NCBI GenBank assembly: GCA_030847615.1
Contig: JAUMIR010000004.1
Span: 222,011,001-222,075,000, forward strand
Source: Gambelia wislizenii
Taxonomy: Eukaryota; Chordata; Lepidosauria; Squamata; Crotaphytidae
Direction of reading: 5' to 3'
Length of the DNA: 64,000 bases
Both the position numbers and the translations under genes were made by a program. Of this stretch, positions 1-10,800 are shown one piece after another (positions within the stretch are counted from its first letter, which is position 1; every line of letters starts with the position of its first letter). The notes under the pieces were generated by a model. The model was not told where the DNA came from and made no database searches. It worked only from the letters and a program-made list of their open reading frames with translations.

Positions 1-545
1 GAAAAGAAATCCATAAGTGCTTGCTCACAAAATTAACATTTGTTAAACAAATTAACATTTGTTAAAATGTTCCTTCCTACCAACCCCCAACCCCCCCCCC
101 TTTAGGGCAGACTTGCGTCTGTAATGACTGCAACATCATATTGCCTTGCATATACCAAAAAGCCTGTTCAGAAGTTACCCATGGTGTATCCCTAAAATGC
201 ATAGGGTGGGGGACAGCTTATGCTGGCCCATCTCTTAACATCTCCATCAACTTCATCCTGGACCTTAGTACATTAGTTGGAAGGTCAGTGGGGTGAACCT
301 ATGCATATTCAGCTGAATATCAATAGATAACTCCACATGATTGGAAACCCTATATGATCAGGGGGCCTCCCAATCTATAGCAAAGAGAAGTCCATGTGTC
401 TTTAGTTAAGGATGTGCTGGGCTCTCCCTTCAGGCCTTCCTAATATATAAGCATCTGGGATAGGCCTAGAGGCATCAGGAACATTGTGGCAAGGCCAGGA
501 AGTGGGCTTACCAATTCAGAATGCATGGAGTATACCTTCTGAAAG
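1..545. other. Unassigned AT-rich sequence at window edge
   Basis: No gene or recognisable repeat is seen here. Positions 31-67 hold a small direct duplication built on the word AACATTTGTTAAA. A C-rich run lies at about 88-101. Confidence 0.4.
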
Positions 546-783
546 ACCAGTGTAGTCTTGTGGTTAGGCTAGGAACTGGGAGATCCACATTCAGATGCCC
601 GGTGAGCCATGAAACTCACTAGACATCCTTGATTTGGTAACTTTTCCTCAACCTAAGCTATATAATGGGTCTGTTGTGAGGACAGCATGGGAAGGCAGAG
701 GAAAGCCTGATACAATGATGTAATCTCTTTGGAGGAATGGCAAGGCATCGATGTAACAAATAAAATAAAAAGAGCAAAATAAA
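546..783 (+). mobile_element. Degenerate tRNA-derived SINE
   Basis: The start resembles the head of a squamate tRNA-derived SINE, with an A-box-like TGTGGTTAGGCT and a GGGAGATCCACATTC remnant of the B box. A GTTGTGAGGACA block of the kind found in SINE bodies follows. The end is A-rich, built from AAATAAAAT words. The copy is old and no target duplication is clear. It is not a functional tRNA because the internal promoter boxes are eroded. Confidence 0.55.
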
Positions 784-1404
784 AGTTATTCAAGATTTAA
801 ACATCACAATTAGAACTGGGCTGTCAACTCAAATGCTTTATTTTGCACTGGAGGTTACTGACCACACTGAATGTGAAAATACACAACTATGCACTCGTCT
901 ACACCAGCCAGAATACTCTGCCTTCTGGCCTTCTAGCATGTGCTCCTGCCATTACCTAGACAAATGGCATACATGCGCCATCCTGTATTGGCTGGTACCT
1001 CCCCCACTGCTGCGCATCATTTTCTGAAGCTGTGAAGGAGGCCCTCAGCATGTGATCAAGGTTGGCCACATGTAGGGGGCCTTGATCACATGCTGGGGAC
1101 TTCCTTCCTAGCTGCAGAGCAACACCAGCAGTGGTGGCAATGGCCAGTTATACAGGCCAGCATGCAGGTATAAACTCTGTGTTCTGGCACCACACCCATC
1201 TGGGTTTTCCTGCAGAACATGGGTTTTCCTGGGTGTCAATTTAAAAAGTTTTAAATGGGTTTGCCCCAGATTCCCCTTGGCTTTGCCTCGGGCATTGTAA
1301 AGACTGCCCAGAGGAGAAGCAGGGCCAGAGCCCTGTGTTGTTTGGAAAGTAGGGCTCCAATATGAGGGGAAGCTGGGGTAAATTGCCCATCTAGACAAGA
1401 CCTT
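784..1404. other. Unassigned sequence with a short perfect inverted repeat
   Basis: No gene is supported. A perfect 16-bp inverted repeat (CAGCATGTGATCAAGG at 1046-1061, its complement at 1080-1095) flanks an 18-bp loop. This may be a transposon remnant. Short ORFs here have no recognisable domain. Confidence 0.4.
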
Positions 1405-1674
1405 GGAGATTTTCAGACCGTGTTTTAGAGTGCCTAGGGCGGGAGGAGCTTTTGGGAGAGGGACGGTGATCTTGCGCAGCAGGGGGGCGTTTTCGGACAA
1501 CCTCCATGATTAAATATGGCTCTGCGGCTTCCGAAGCTTCACGGAAGTGACACGGATGGTTTCGGGAAAGGGACAACGGCGTCCGAAAACGCCCCCCTGC
1601 TGCGCAAGATCGCCGTCCCTCTCCTGGAAGCTCCTCCCGCCCTAGGCACTCTAAAACGCTGTCTGAAAATCTCC
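1405..1674. mobile_element. Foldback MITE, GGAGATTTTCAGAC termini
   Basis: The two halves are near-perfect inverted copies about 100 bp long, joined by a spacer at about 1500-1560. Both ends read GGAGATTTTCAGAC toward the centre. CTT lies directly outside both ends (1402-1404 and 1675-1677), consistent with a 3-bp target duplication. The arms are CpG-rich. There is no transposase, so it is a non-autonomous DNA element. The 3-bp duplication would suit PIF/Harbinger, but that superfamily is an inference. Confidence 0.85.
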
Positions 1675-2365
1675 CTTGACTGTACTTCCTACAAGTGCTG
1701 GCAATTGAAAAAAAATATGTTGTATGCATGTAATCTGGTTTTATGCATGTTACAACATGGACCCCAAAGTTGGTTATTCAGGGCCAGTCAGCATGCTGAA
1801 ATTGGTTTGGTGGGCCATGCAAGAGTATGTAACTTATTGGAAATGCTGTGTGCATGTATATTCTCCCAAGAACATAGGTATTGCTACATGATTATTCTTT
1901 AATACCTGACATCCCAGTGCATGATGTATACTATGTTCCAAAACTGAGTGTAGTGGCTGAAAAATGGTTACAGAAGCTAAAGCAATACTCCCACTCCCCA
2001 TGAAGATGGTGACAAATTAACAAAAGCTATGCTGGATCTGACTACAGGCCTATCCAATCCAGCATTCTGTCACACTATGGGCAAGGAGTTGCCTATGGGA
2101 AGCCCACAAATCTAGTCATCAAGTTCTAAAATAGGAAGTTGAATAATCAAGGGATTAACAATCAAGGGACATACGCGCGTGTATAAATCATCTCATAGGG
2201 TAACACAGATGCTTCACTGATTGAAAAATCTCTCTTTTTCCACTCATGGAATTACAGAATTTCTTTCACAGAGAGGGAGACATTTGCACAGAGCTTAAAT
2301 AATGCAGTATAAACCTTTATCCAAGAACATTAATGGGACTTGACAGTGACACTAGCCTTGGTTAT
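1675..2365. other. Unassigned low-copy sequence
   Basis: No gene, structural RNA or clear repeat is recognised between the foldback element and the LINE fragment. The short ORF that runs out of the foldback is an artefact of its GC-rich arm. Confidence 0.35.
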
Positions 2366-2885
2366 TGTTATTTGCCATCGTCAACTTTGACTTATGGTGA
2401 TCCTATGAATGAGAGACCTCCAAGAATACCAGTCATCTACTGCCCTGTTCTGATCTTGCAAACCCAAGGCTGTGACTTTCTTGATTGAATGAATCCACTC
2501 GTAGTGAAGTCTTTCTCTTTTCCTACTGTCTTCCACTTTATCGAGCATTATCATCTGTTCCAATGAGTCACGCTGTCTCATTTTCAAAGCACAACAGCCT
2601 CAGTTTAGTCATCTTGACTTCTAATGCAAGTTCAGGCCTGATTAGTTCTAGGATCCATTCATTTGTCTTTTAGTGGTCCATGGTATCCCTAGGACTTTCC
2701 TCTAGCATTACATATCAAATGACTTGATTTTCTTCTGCCAGCTTTCTTTGCTGTTCTGTTTTCACAACCATACATAGAATTTGGAAACACTGTGGCATGG
2801 ATGATTCTAACTTTGATATTTAATGGTATACCTTTATGCTTGAGGATCTTATCTACTTCCTTCATAGCTGCTCTTCTCAGTCATG

Positions 2886-3827
2886 GGAGATTATCAGACG
2901 TCGTTAATACCCTGGGACAGGGATGCCACAGGATCATGAAAGGGCTTCCCTTTCAGATGATGTTGTCCCTGTCCTGGTATGCCCCTATGCTGCTTCTGCT
3001 CCATGCTGTTCTGTCCCCATTTTTTTATTGACGGGCTAAGCCATCAATAGATGTCCCATTCCATTTCTGTAATGGAATCATGAGTATGTGAAAAGGCACC
3101 CCGTTTCTGTGGTTTATTTTATTTTATTTTATTTATTTATTTATTTATTTATTTATACCCCGCTCTTCAGCCACAAGGCTATCAGAACGGCTTACAAATT
3201 GTTTTAAGCAATAGCTATTTACACCTCTAACTGCATTAAACAGTTTCCAATGTGTGTCAGCTGTGGTGCGATGCCAGCCTCACTGTGAGGGTGATCAGGA
3301 CATCCAGGTAAGTGACAGCCTTATTTTGTACACTCCCTGGGTTACTTGGCTTTTTAAAAGTGTGTTTAGATGCTTAGATTAACTTTCTGATATTTCTTTT
3401 TTACTTTTATTTTTGAATTTCCCGTGCAATTCCAGCCTGCTGGGAGGTGTGTGCCGAACACTTCCGGGTGCGATCAGGACATCCAGGTAAGTGACAGCCT
3501 TTTTTGTACCTTCCCCAGTTTACTTGGGGTTTTTAAAGTGTGTTTAGGTGCTTAGGTTAACTTTTTGACATCTATTTTTAGTTTTATTTTTGTATTTCTC
3601 ATGTGATCATCCTCTCATGAGAACGGCCGGGATTTCCTTTCCAGGAAGTGAATGAAGCTCTGCTTGAGCTTCATTCATGCCTGGGCTGCCAGAGGGGAAG
3701 GAAGGACTTTTTATTCTGTGAAAAAGATATGATTTTTTTAAAATTTAAACTGCTACAGGAATGGGAGTGGGGCGGTAATTAGAAGGCAAGATAGGGACGC
3801 CATATTTATCCCTGTCTGATAATCTCC
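2886..3827 (-). mobile_element. About 0.94-kb MITE, GGAGATTATCAGAC termini, internal module repeats
   Basis: The ends are GGAGATTATCAGAC and its complement. The interior holds two copies of a module of about 175 bp containing GATCAGGACATCCAGGTAAG (about 3293 and 3472). The same family lies in opposite orientation at 13424-14409 and 14588-15199. The MITE sits inside a BovB-like LINE whose reading continues on both sides. No clean 3-bp duplication is seen. A LINE or SINE tail with TTTA repeats (about 3110-3250) has inserted into it. Confidence 0.8.
3110..3250 (-). repeat. TTTAT-repeat and LINE/SINE 3' tail nested in a MITE
   Basis: A run of ATTTT and then ATTT words is followed by TACCCCGCTCTTCAGCC and GGCTTACAAATTG. 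This is the reverse complement of the 3' end shared by CR1/L2-type LINEs and their SINEs in squamates. It interrupts the MITE at 2886-3827. Confidence 0.55.
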
Positions 3828-3892
3828 TTAGTCTTCTGATTTCTTGACTAAAGTCTCCATTTTGATTATGACTGAGCATATAGGACATTATT

Positions 3893-4503
3893 AGACGAGC
3901 ATCTAAAAATGCTGTAATTCCGCAAATGAAGATAGTGGAAACATTGTGGCATTATTACACTTACTATCGCATGTCGCTGTGATCACATGAAAGAACTACC
4001 ATGGAATTATCACACAATAACCACTAGTGCTTTAAGAATGGGAGTTTACTTCCTCGATTTAGGATGGGTGAGATTTTGGCAGTTCTTGCAAGAAGACACG
4101 AACATGCTTAAAACTCCAAAGACACCTTAATTAACAAAGTAGATGAACACACAAACACTAAAACAAACCTAAAAACATACAAACTAAATGGGACAGTTCA
4201 TAAAAAGAGCATCCTGTGCTTCATTTTCATAATCTCACCTGGAAGTTTTCTTGCTGAGGACCGCCCATTCACGCGGTAATCTTGAGATTACAACGGGATG
4301 TGGTTTCACACATCATTAATACCATGAAAAAAGTGATATTGATGATCTATCAACAGCTTGTCCCATCAATTAGAAGCAACACCTTTTTTGTGGCTGGAGA
4401 ATGGAGTAACAATGCGAAGATGACAATGGCGTGCAATAGCAGGGCCCATTTGTGCTACCATGACGTTGTAATCCTGTGATTTTTGCTACATCTGCTAATG
4501 TCC
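3893..4503 (+). mobile_element. 611-bp MITE, GGACATTATTAGA termini (copy 1)
   Basis: It begins GGACATTATTAGA and ends with the near-complement CTGCTAATGTCC. It is a diverged duplicate of 39427-40047 along its whole length, for example ATGCTGTAATTCC, AACACCTTAATTAACAAAGTA-like and GCCCATTTGTGCTACC blocks. The flanks are ATA and ATG, a 3-bp duplication with one mismatch. No transposase is encoded. It lies in the BovB-like LINE. Confidence 0.8.
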
Positions 4504-4868
4504 ATGGAAAACCTTTAGCTATTTGGAGGTCTTCATTACCTACTTTAAACTTATGTCAACCATCTGTGGTCATTTTTTAAAAAAATAATTAACCCTAACC
4601 TTGTTTTCTACTTTATTCCTTAACTTTCATCAAGTCATTTTATGTCTTGCTGTTCTCTGCAAGTAATATGATGTCATCTTCAAATATTAAATTGTTGATG
4701 TTCATTCCACCAATTTTCATGGCTGTCTCCTCTGAGTCTAATCCTACTTTGTATGATACGTTCTGTATAAAAATTAAACAGATGGGGTGATAAAATGCAG
4801 CCTTGTATGATCCCCTTACCAATGGGAGACCATTCTGTTTCTCCTGAAAGTAGCATCTTGTGAAGCAT

Positions 4869-5761
4869 ACAGGTTACACATTAGGACTATCAGATGTTGT
4901 GGCACACTCATTGCTTTTAGTGAAAAGCATAATTTCTCATGATTTGAAACTGGGCTACATCAAATATATTTTGCAAATGAAATCCACCTTTGTTGAAGCT
5001 ACAAAAGAGTTGTTTCAGAGCAGGATCATTATTATCTGGCACAGCCCCAACCAGGGCAAACATTAAGTTCTACTCATCATGTGGGTGCATCCAAGTTTAA
5101 GGCAATTTTATCATTAGCTCCAGTAGATCAAGTTGTTTTTGATCATCGGCACCACTTAAGTCCTATTGGGGAATTCACACACTATATTAAGAAACATGTG
5201 AGGAAGAGGAGAGTGAAGTGGTGCCTCCTTAGTATTACACTCTGGGTCAGCCTTCTCTGGACCTCTGGCCATTAGCAAACTATCCCTCTCCCTGGCTCTG
5301 GGACCAGTACGGTTATGCAAGTGACCTAAGTAGCTACTTGAAGGAGTATTTTTTTAAAAGCCAGGAAGCAGCATGACTTTGAAGAACTATGCCCCAGGGT
5401 TCTTTGGAAGATTGCCCACAGAAGCACAAATGTCAAATCACATACATCTGTGTGAAAACCCAGGAAAACCTTGGGATCTTCTGTAGCAGTACAAGTGATT
5501 CTGGGACACAACTCTTGGATCTTCTGACTGTAGCTCTTTGGGGGCCAGGAAATGTCTTATTACCTGCTCTACACCTGCCTATGTCACAGGGCTTGGAAAC
5601 ATGAGCAAATGATACTGTTGTCTGTGTTAATCAAAACATCCTACCATGTTGACCCTGGGAGTTTGGGCTCCTCTACACCACTGCTGATCTTTACTTCTTC
5701 TTAACATTTCCCCGCAAAACAGAGGAAATGTATGCTAGACCAAAACAACTGTTTTAACACA
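4869..5761. other. Unassigned sequence
   Basis: No gene or confident repeat is seen. Short ORFs show no domain or favoured codon pattern. Confidence 0.35.
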
Positions 5762-5763
5762 GG

Positions 5764-5795
<32 letters not shown>

Positions 5796-5798
5796 TTT
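5762..5798. repeat. (TATC)n microsatellite
   Basis: About eight tandem CTAT/TATC units, likely length-polymorphic. Confidence 0.9.
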
Positions 5799-6229
5799 TC
5801 TCGAGTATGTTGCCTTTCCCAGTATGCTGATTGGCTGCTCAGGAAACACACCCAACCAATCACCACCCAAATGCAAATTCCCTCTCCACCTCAGAATGCA
5901 CTTCTGTTGCTCAGTCTGTGGCCCAGATTCCTGTCACTCAATCTGTGGTCCAGATTGGGACCCAGGCAGTCAAACGATCGTGGTGACGTTGACAGCAGGG
6001 CAACAGAGCGAGTCACCCTTAGCAATTCTGGGGAAAGTGTGTAATGCTGAGAATAGGGAGGAGCAATTTAAATCCACCCGTCTACCTTACAGTGTTGGTG
6101 TGAAGTTTATCAGCCATTTTTGGGGGAATTTTTTAAATGGCATATGGTACGCCGAGTCCAGCTGGTATTTTTTTTAAATGATGCCCTTCAGTATGACTGT
6201 GAAAAATCTCTAGTTTTCATGAAGATATG
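5799..6229. other. Unassigned sequence
   Basis: No gene is supported. A 117-codon open frame (5824-6177) has no recognisable domain and no sign of splice structure. Confidence 0.35.
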
Positions 6230-6890
6230 ATTTCTCGATGGATTGCCACTTTCCTAGCACTCTGTATATCTCTGCTAAATTATTTTTAACCTCTGCAGCA
6301 ATGACACTTTAATTTTGTACCGTTTTGTTAAAAAAATAATATAAATATCTGCTGAATGTAGACCAGTTCTGCTCAGCATTATAATCTTTCCCTCACCCCT
6401 CCTCTTTTTTGCCATTTGATTCTTTAACGGGGAATAAAAAATGAGACACACTGTAAGCTATTTATGTAAACGAATAATTACGATTGTCACAGATTTCCAA
6501 GTCTAATTAGGTATAATAATATGGGGCTGGGGAGATTTGTTTACATGTTGCAAAACATGAAATTTATGCTCTTTACTAGGATTTCCCCTCCCCTCGTCAA
6601 TAATAGTTCTGTATGTACTTTCACCTCTTAAAAAAATCAGAAAAAATAACAGCTTAATTAGCTGTAAATAAATAAAGATGCTATAAATACTAGGCTCGTA
6701 GCAAAATTAGAGGCACATTAAAGATAACACACTTTGGGGACTTGCAGATCAGTTAGCAAGTCGCTGAGCATTGCATGGAAAACTGGCAGCTGCTTTGAGT
6801 CAGCCTAGCAACCCAAAATGCTGTAGGTACAGCAATGTGTGTGCTGATCATTTAAAGGCTCACTTTACCTTATTTACATTTTCAACCCCT
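6230..6890. promoter_or_regulatory. Candidate conserved noncoding element
   Basis: This low-copy AT-rich block shares no repeat with the rest of the window. It is rich in homeodomain-like cores: TCTAATTAGG, CTTAATTAGC, ATAATTACG, and TAAATAAATAAAG. It also has octamer-like and forkhead-like words such as TGTTTACA. It lacks open frames and microsatellites. The composition resembles a developmental enhancer, but this is inference without an alignment. Confidence 0.35.
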
Positions 6891-7701
6891 TTGGGACTGA
6901 AAGAACCCGGCTTCAATTCAGGGAAACCGCTGTACTAAACAGCTTGCTTGGTTTCTCCCGGCTATAGGAGATTTTGCTTGGTTACTTGAATGTAAATTAA
7001 GGAAGACACTCGTTTTCCCATCATATATCCCCTCTGAGTTTTATTGTTAGTCCAAACTAGAGTAGACCCATTAAATCAGTGGGCTCTACCTACTTCAAAA
7101 ATTGATTCAGTACTCGAACTGTAACTAGCCCAAAAAATGAGTAACCATTTCCCTGGTGATTTTCTTCCTGTCATTTTGTTGGTAACACTTTATAACACTA
7201 TCCTGAACGTGGCCAAGGATAAGAAACAAATTAGCAGGACACAATAAGGCTTCTTCTCCCTTTCCCCCAATTGTCTCAACCCTGGGAACAATTCTTCACC
7301 AGCTGTTTTTTCCAGATAGGAGGGTGAGCTGCTCTGAAGAATCACTCTCATACATTCTTCCTCTTTCTGGCAGCCTGCAGATGCGCTGGCCCCCAGAAGC
7401 CAGCATGATCCATTGGCTCAGAGGCTCCTTTGAAGAACATTGGATTCAGATTTTGCCTTCCCCCTCCACTCTTATTCTTCCACATGCAAGGTAATATATT
7501 AGAAATTTGAGGAAAGCATACACATTTGCCAAAGCTGTCTCTAGCATCCACAGGAAGGTAGGTTTTAAGGTTTGGCAGGTTTGGATGAAAATGCCACACT
7601 GACTCACCTCAGACAACTGCAGGTCATACCACAGTTCAGTGGTTGGACACATACTTTGCATGCCAAAGGTCCCAAATTCAACCCTTGGCATTGCCAACCA
7701 A
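6891..7701. other. Unassigned low-copy sequence
   Basis: No gene or repeat is recognised. Overlapping short ORFs on both strands around 7350-7860 lack domains. Confidence 0.35.
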
Positions 7702-8190
7702 GGACATTATCACACCAGCCTCATGTCAATCATGTTATCAAAGGAAAGAGGAACATACTGGTTGTAAAATGTTTATTATCACACCTCTCTTCATTCACAC
7801 AAATGTGCTCCTTTGGCAACCCCCTGGTGCGATAGGTCCCTTTGCTTCAGTTCCAGGATGACTGCAGTCACATGGCATGAGGGTGCCTGATTCTCATCCT
7901 CTGCTTCTTTGGGATAGCAACGGGGAGGGGGAGAGAGGGAGAGAGGAGGAGAATCAAGTCCCCTCATGCCATGTGATTGCAGTCATCATGGAACTGAAGT
8001 GAAGGAACCTATTGCAGGAGGGGAGCAGTGGAACAATAGTAATATTGGCAGGTATTGAGGGGGTTTTCCCATCAATGGAAAGGGGTGCAACAGTAACAAC
8101 TAGAATCTGAATAACCAACAAGATAGCCACAATGTCGCCTGACAAGTATGGGGCAAATTCATTACTGTCCCTCTGAAATGCCACTTCAGC
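7702..8190 (+). mobile_element. Probable MITE related to the GGACTTTATCA group
   Basis: The start GGACATTATCACACCAGCC resembles the start of 37793-38323. Internal landmarks are shared: TCCCATCAATGGAAAG near 8070 against CCCCATCAATGAAAAG near 38190. A local inverted repeat (CATGGCATGAGGG at about 7873 against CCTCATGCCATG at about 7962) flanks a purine-rich centre. The right terminus is eroded, so the end is approximate. Confidence 0.5.
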
Positions 8191-9669
8191 AGTCTAACAC
8201 AGTGAGTTCAGATGAGGAGAAATACTGTACTTCTGCCTAAGAATAAGACCCTGGAGAGATGTTTCCAGTCAGAGCAGACTGGACTGCACAGACAAATAGT
8301 CTAAAATGGGTTAAGACACTTTCCTTTCTTTTAGATGCCTGGATGTAGCTGGATTATATCAAGAGTTGATTCCATTCAAGACAATGGATGTGACTGACAA
8401 AATTTCTCCTGCTGCTACTGTAGCTTTTCTAAACATAGTTTGCTGCTTTCATTTCACTAGAGTGAACAGGGTGCCAATATTGACGGGCAATACCTGTACA
8501 AGCCACATCAACGTGGCATAGAGCCAGTGACCACAGTTGGCTTCAGTGTCGGCAGAGCGGTAAATCTTCTTTGGATTTCAGCCTCTGCTTTAAAGAAGCT
8601 ATCAAAGATGCTGAACCCTTTCCCCTCAATAGGTTCAGAATACTGCATAGCTTCTGTAAAGTTCAGACTAAAATCCAGAGTGAATTTGCTGTTCAACTGA
8701 CCATGGTACCAGCAGCTGGCACTGCATGCAGCAGAATGTGAAATGGTCTTCAGAGGCTGAGTGGAACAACCTGAGGCCCTGGCTTAAGTAGATGGGCTAC
8801 ACTCTTTCAGAGCCTGGGAAAATTATTTTTTTGGACTATAGCACCCAGTGGCTTTGGTGGTAGAATAGAGCTAGTTAGCTATATGAGCATCAGAACTACA
8901 TTAAAGCATCAGAATAATAACAATATAGCATGAGCATCAAAATCACATTATAGATTATTATCCCAAAGGTCATGCATGAGATTGCAAGGAAAAGATGAAA
9001 GTCAATCAATCATTCCTGGTCCCAATGTCCGAGACTTCACTCAGAAACCAAGAGCAGCAGAAAGGAAATAAATAAAAAGCTGAGTAGATGTTTGGTGGAT
9101 TATCACCTTATTTATTGAGAAAACTAGAATCTGTATTAGAATGAAACATTGAAGTTTTTCCTATTGTATTTCTACTTGTAAATGTCACTAATGGGTATCA
9201 ACCTTGTTGAATGCTTGTATGCATCTAGACACCCATGTTAGGTTTTCCATAGTGATGACACTTTCTTTGGTGAGATTGTGTGTCTAGTGAAACTTGGCAT
9301 GCTGCTGGGCTAAAAAACAATGGTGTTTAATCAGGTGTGGAGTGCTGGCTTATTACTTTTGCCAGCAGCTTTGTTTTTACTTGGATTGCATAGTTTTGTA
9401 AGAATTCAAATGCCATTGCAATACTGCTGAAGAAGCTTTCTGAGATGTGTGCCTTGTGTGCCTAACCATAACACTGTGTCTCCAGGGTACTGAATGAATG
9501 GCAGCAAACAAGCAGCACTTTTTGCTCCTTTTCCTAGGAATAATCAACTAACTGCCGAATGCTTTCTTCCTTAGAAATAAAACTAAAACCTACTCCAATA
9601 GGAGGATATGTCTAACTTGAGTGAAGGTTCTTAATATTCAAGTTTCTTTGTAGAATTGATGGTACAAGG
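8191..9669. other. Unassigned low-copy sequence
   Basis: No gene, RNA or clear mobile element is recognised. Confidence 0.35.
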
Positions 9670-9890
9670 CCCACCCCACCTTAACAATGTGCTGGATTTA
9701 TCCATTTGTTGTGCTTGTGTGTCTGTATGTGTTTAATGGCTTGTGTTTTAATTGGTTTAATTTTTTATCGTTTAATCTCTTTTTATTTTTTGTATATTGT
9801 GAACTTTTAACTATGTGTTTTTTAATCTGTTGTGAGTTACTTTTGAGTCCCAAACTGGGGGAAAAGGTGAGATAGGCCTCTTATTATTAA
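9670..9890 (+). repeat. 3' end of a CR1/L2-type LINE
   Basis: A T-rich tract is followed by AATCTGTTGTGAGTTAC, TTTGAGTCCCAAACTGGG and AAAAGGTGAGATA. This is the usual 3' untranslated end of squamate L2/CR1 LINEs. No coding part remains. Confidence 0.55.
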
Positions 9891-10620
9891 GAATCATAAG
9901 AATAACCATAATAATAGAATACAGGGTCAGTTTCATGACATTCTTCTAAAGTTGCCAGTGCAGTACAACCTTACTTATTTGAACAACCTGGGAAGGCTGG
10001 TGTGTTTGTGTAATAAAAAATGCAGATAAAGTACAGTGGGATTTATATAGGCTTGGACTGGCATAGAAATATATGGCAGATGCATTGAAAATGCAAATGT
10101 TGAATGAGTACAGATATGGTGTACCTTCTGATTTATGATGGAAGACTGGCTAACCCCTACAGATATCATGGTTGCTACAGAGTCTGCAGGTCCTTGAAAC
10201 CTACAACTATCATGGAAAATATGCGTTTTCACTCCCATCCCCATTTTCAGATTTCCTAAAGTAGGCCTGTGGAACGTGTGGCCCTCCAGATAATACTGAA
10301 CTCCAGTCCCCATTGACTGTAGCCAGCTATCTAGTGGAAGAGTAGGAGTGAGAATAGTAGTTCATCAAAATCTGGAAGATCAAAGATTTTCCCACTCCTG
10401 CCCTAAAGAAGGCATACCACCACTTCTTTCCAGTGGAGCAGGAGTACATTTGACATGATACTGACAGGTAATGGTAGGAAAGCAGTGTACATTTTCTTGA
10501 ATGTCCATAATATCTATGTTACAAAACTAACTGAGCCTCATATTATGAACCTAGGTAGTACATTACAGAACAAGGAACCAACTGTGTTTGTATTGTGAAG
10601 GTTGGTGTTTGCGGGCACTG
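9891..10620. other. Unassigned sequence
   Basis: No gene or repeat is supported in this stretch. Confidence 0.3.
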
Positions 10621-10622
10621 AA

Positions 10623-10800
10623 ACTTAGAAGTGTAGAGTTGGAAAGGACTCCAGGGTTCAACCTCCTGCTGATGCCAGAATACCTAGGCAAAGCATTCCT
10701 GACAGATGGTCACACAACCCCATTAAAAAAACTTCTACCACCCTTCATTCCACTACTGAATTACTTTAACTGTCAGAAAGGTCATCCTGAATGGTGGATA
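10623..10800 (-). repeat. CR1 LINE 3' fragment
   Basis: The words GTAGAGTTGGAAAGGAC, GGTTCAACCTCCTGC and CATTCCTGACAGATGGTC are the minus-strand view of the CR1 3' untranslated region. It is truncated and diverged. Confidence 0.6.

Larger units (their letters stand above)
2366..4868 (-). pseudogene. BovB-type LINE reverse transcriptase, split by two MITEs
   Basis: On the minus strand, 4868-4640 encodes RT motifs: IIQGCILSPHLFNFY, then INNLIFEDDIILLAE in the place of the usual YADD box. This resembles the BovB/RTE catalytic region, with one catalytic-box residue altered. The reading resumes at about 3880-3828 (GDFSQEIRR-like) and 2885-2366 (MKEVDKILKHKGIP, then DSLEQMIMLDKVEDSRKR and SIKKVTALGLQD near the C-terminus). 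Frameshifts and stops make it dead. The gaps are two short DNA elements (2886-3827 and 3893-4503) inserted later. The family call rests on remembered motif similarity; BovB is likelier than L1. Confidence 0.75.

Noticed and set aside
1108..1902. Overlapping ORFs of 112-130 codons on both strands
   Set aside because: They read through the two arms of the foldback MITE; mirror-image frames are expected from a GC-rich palindrome.
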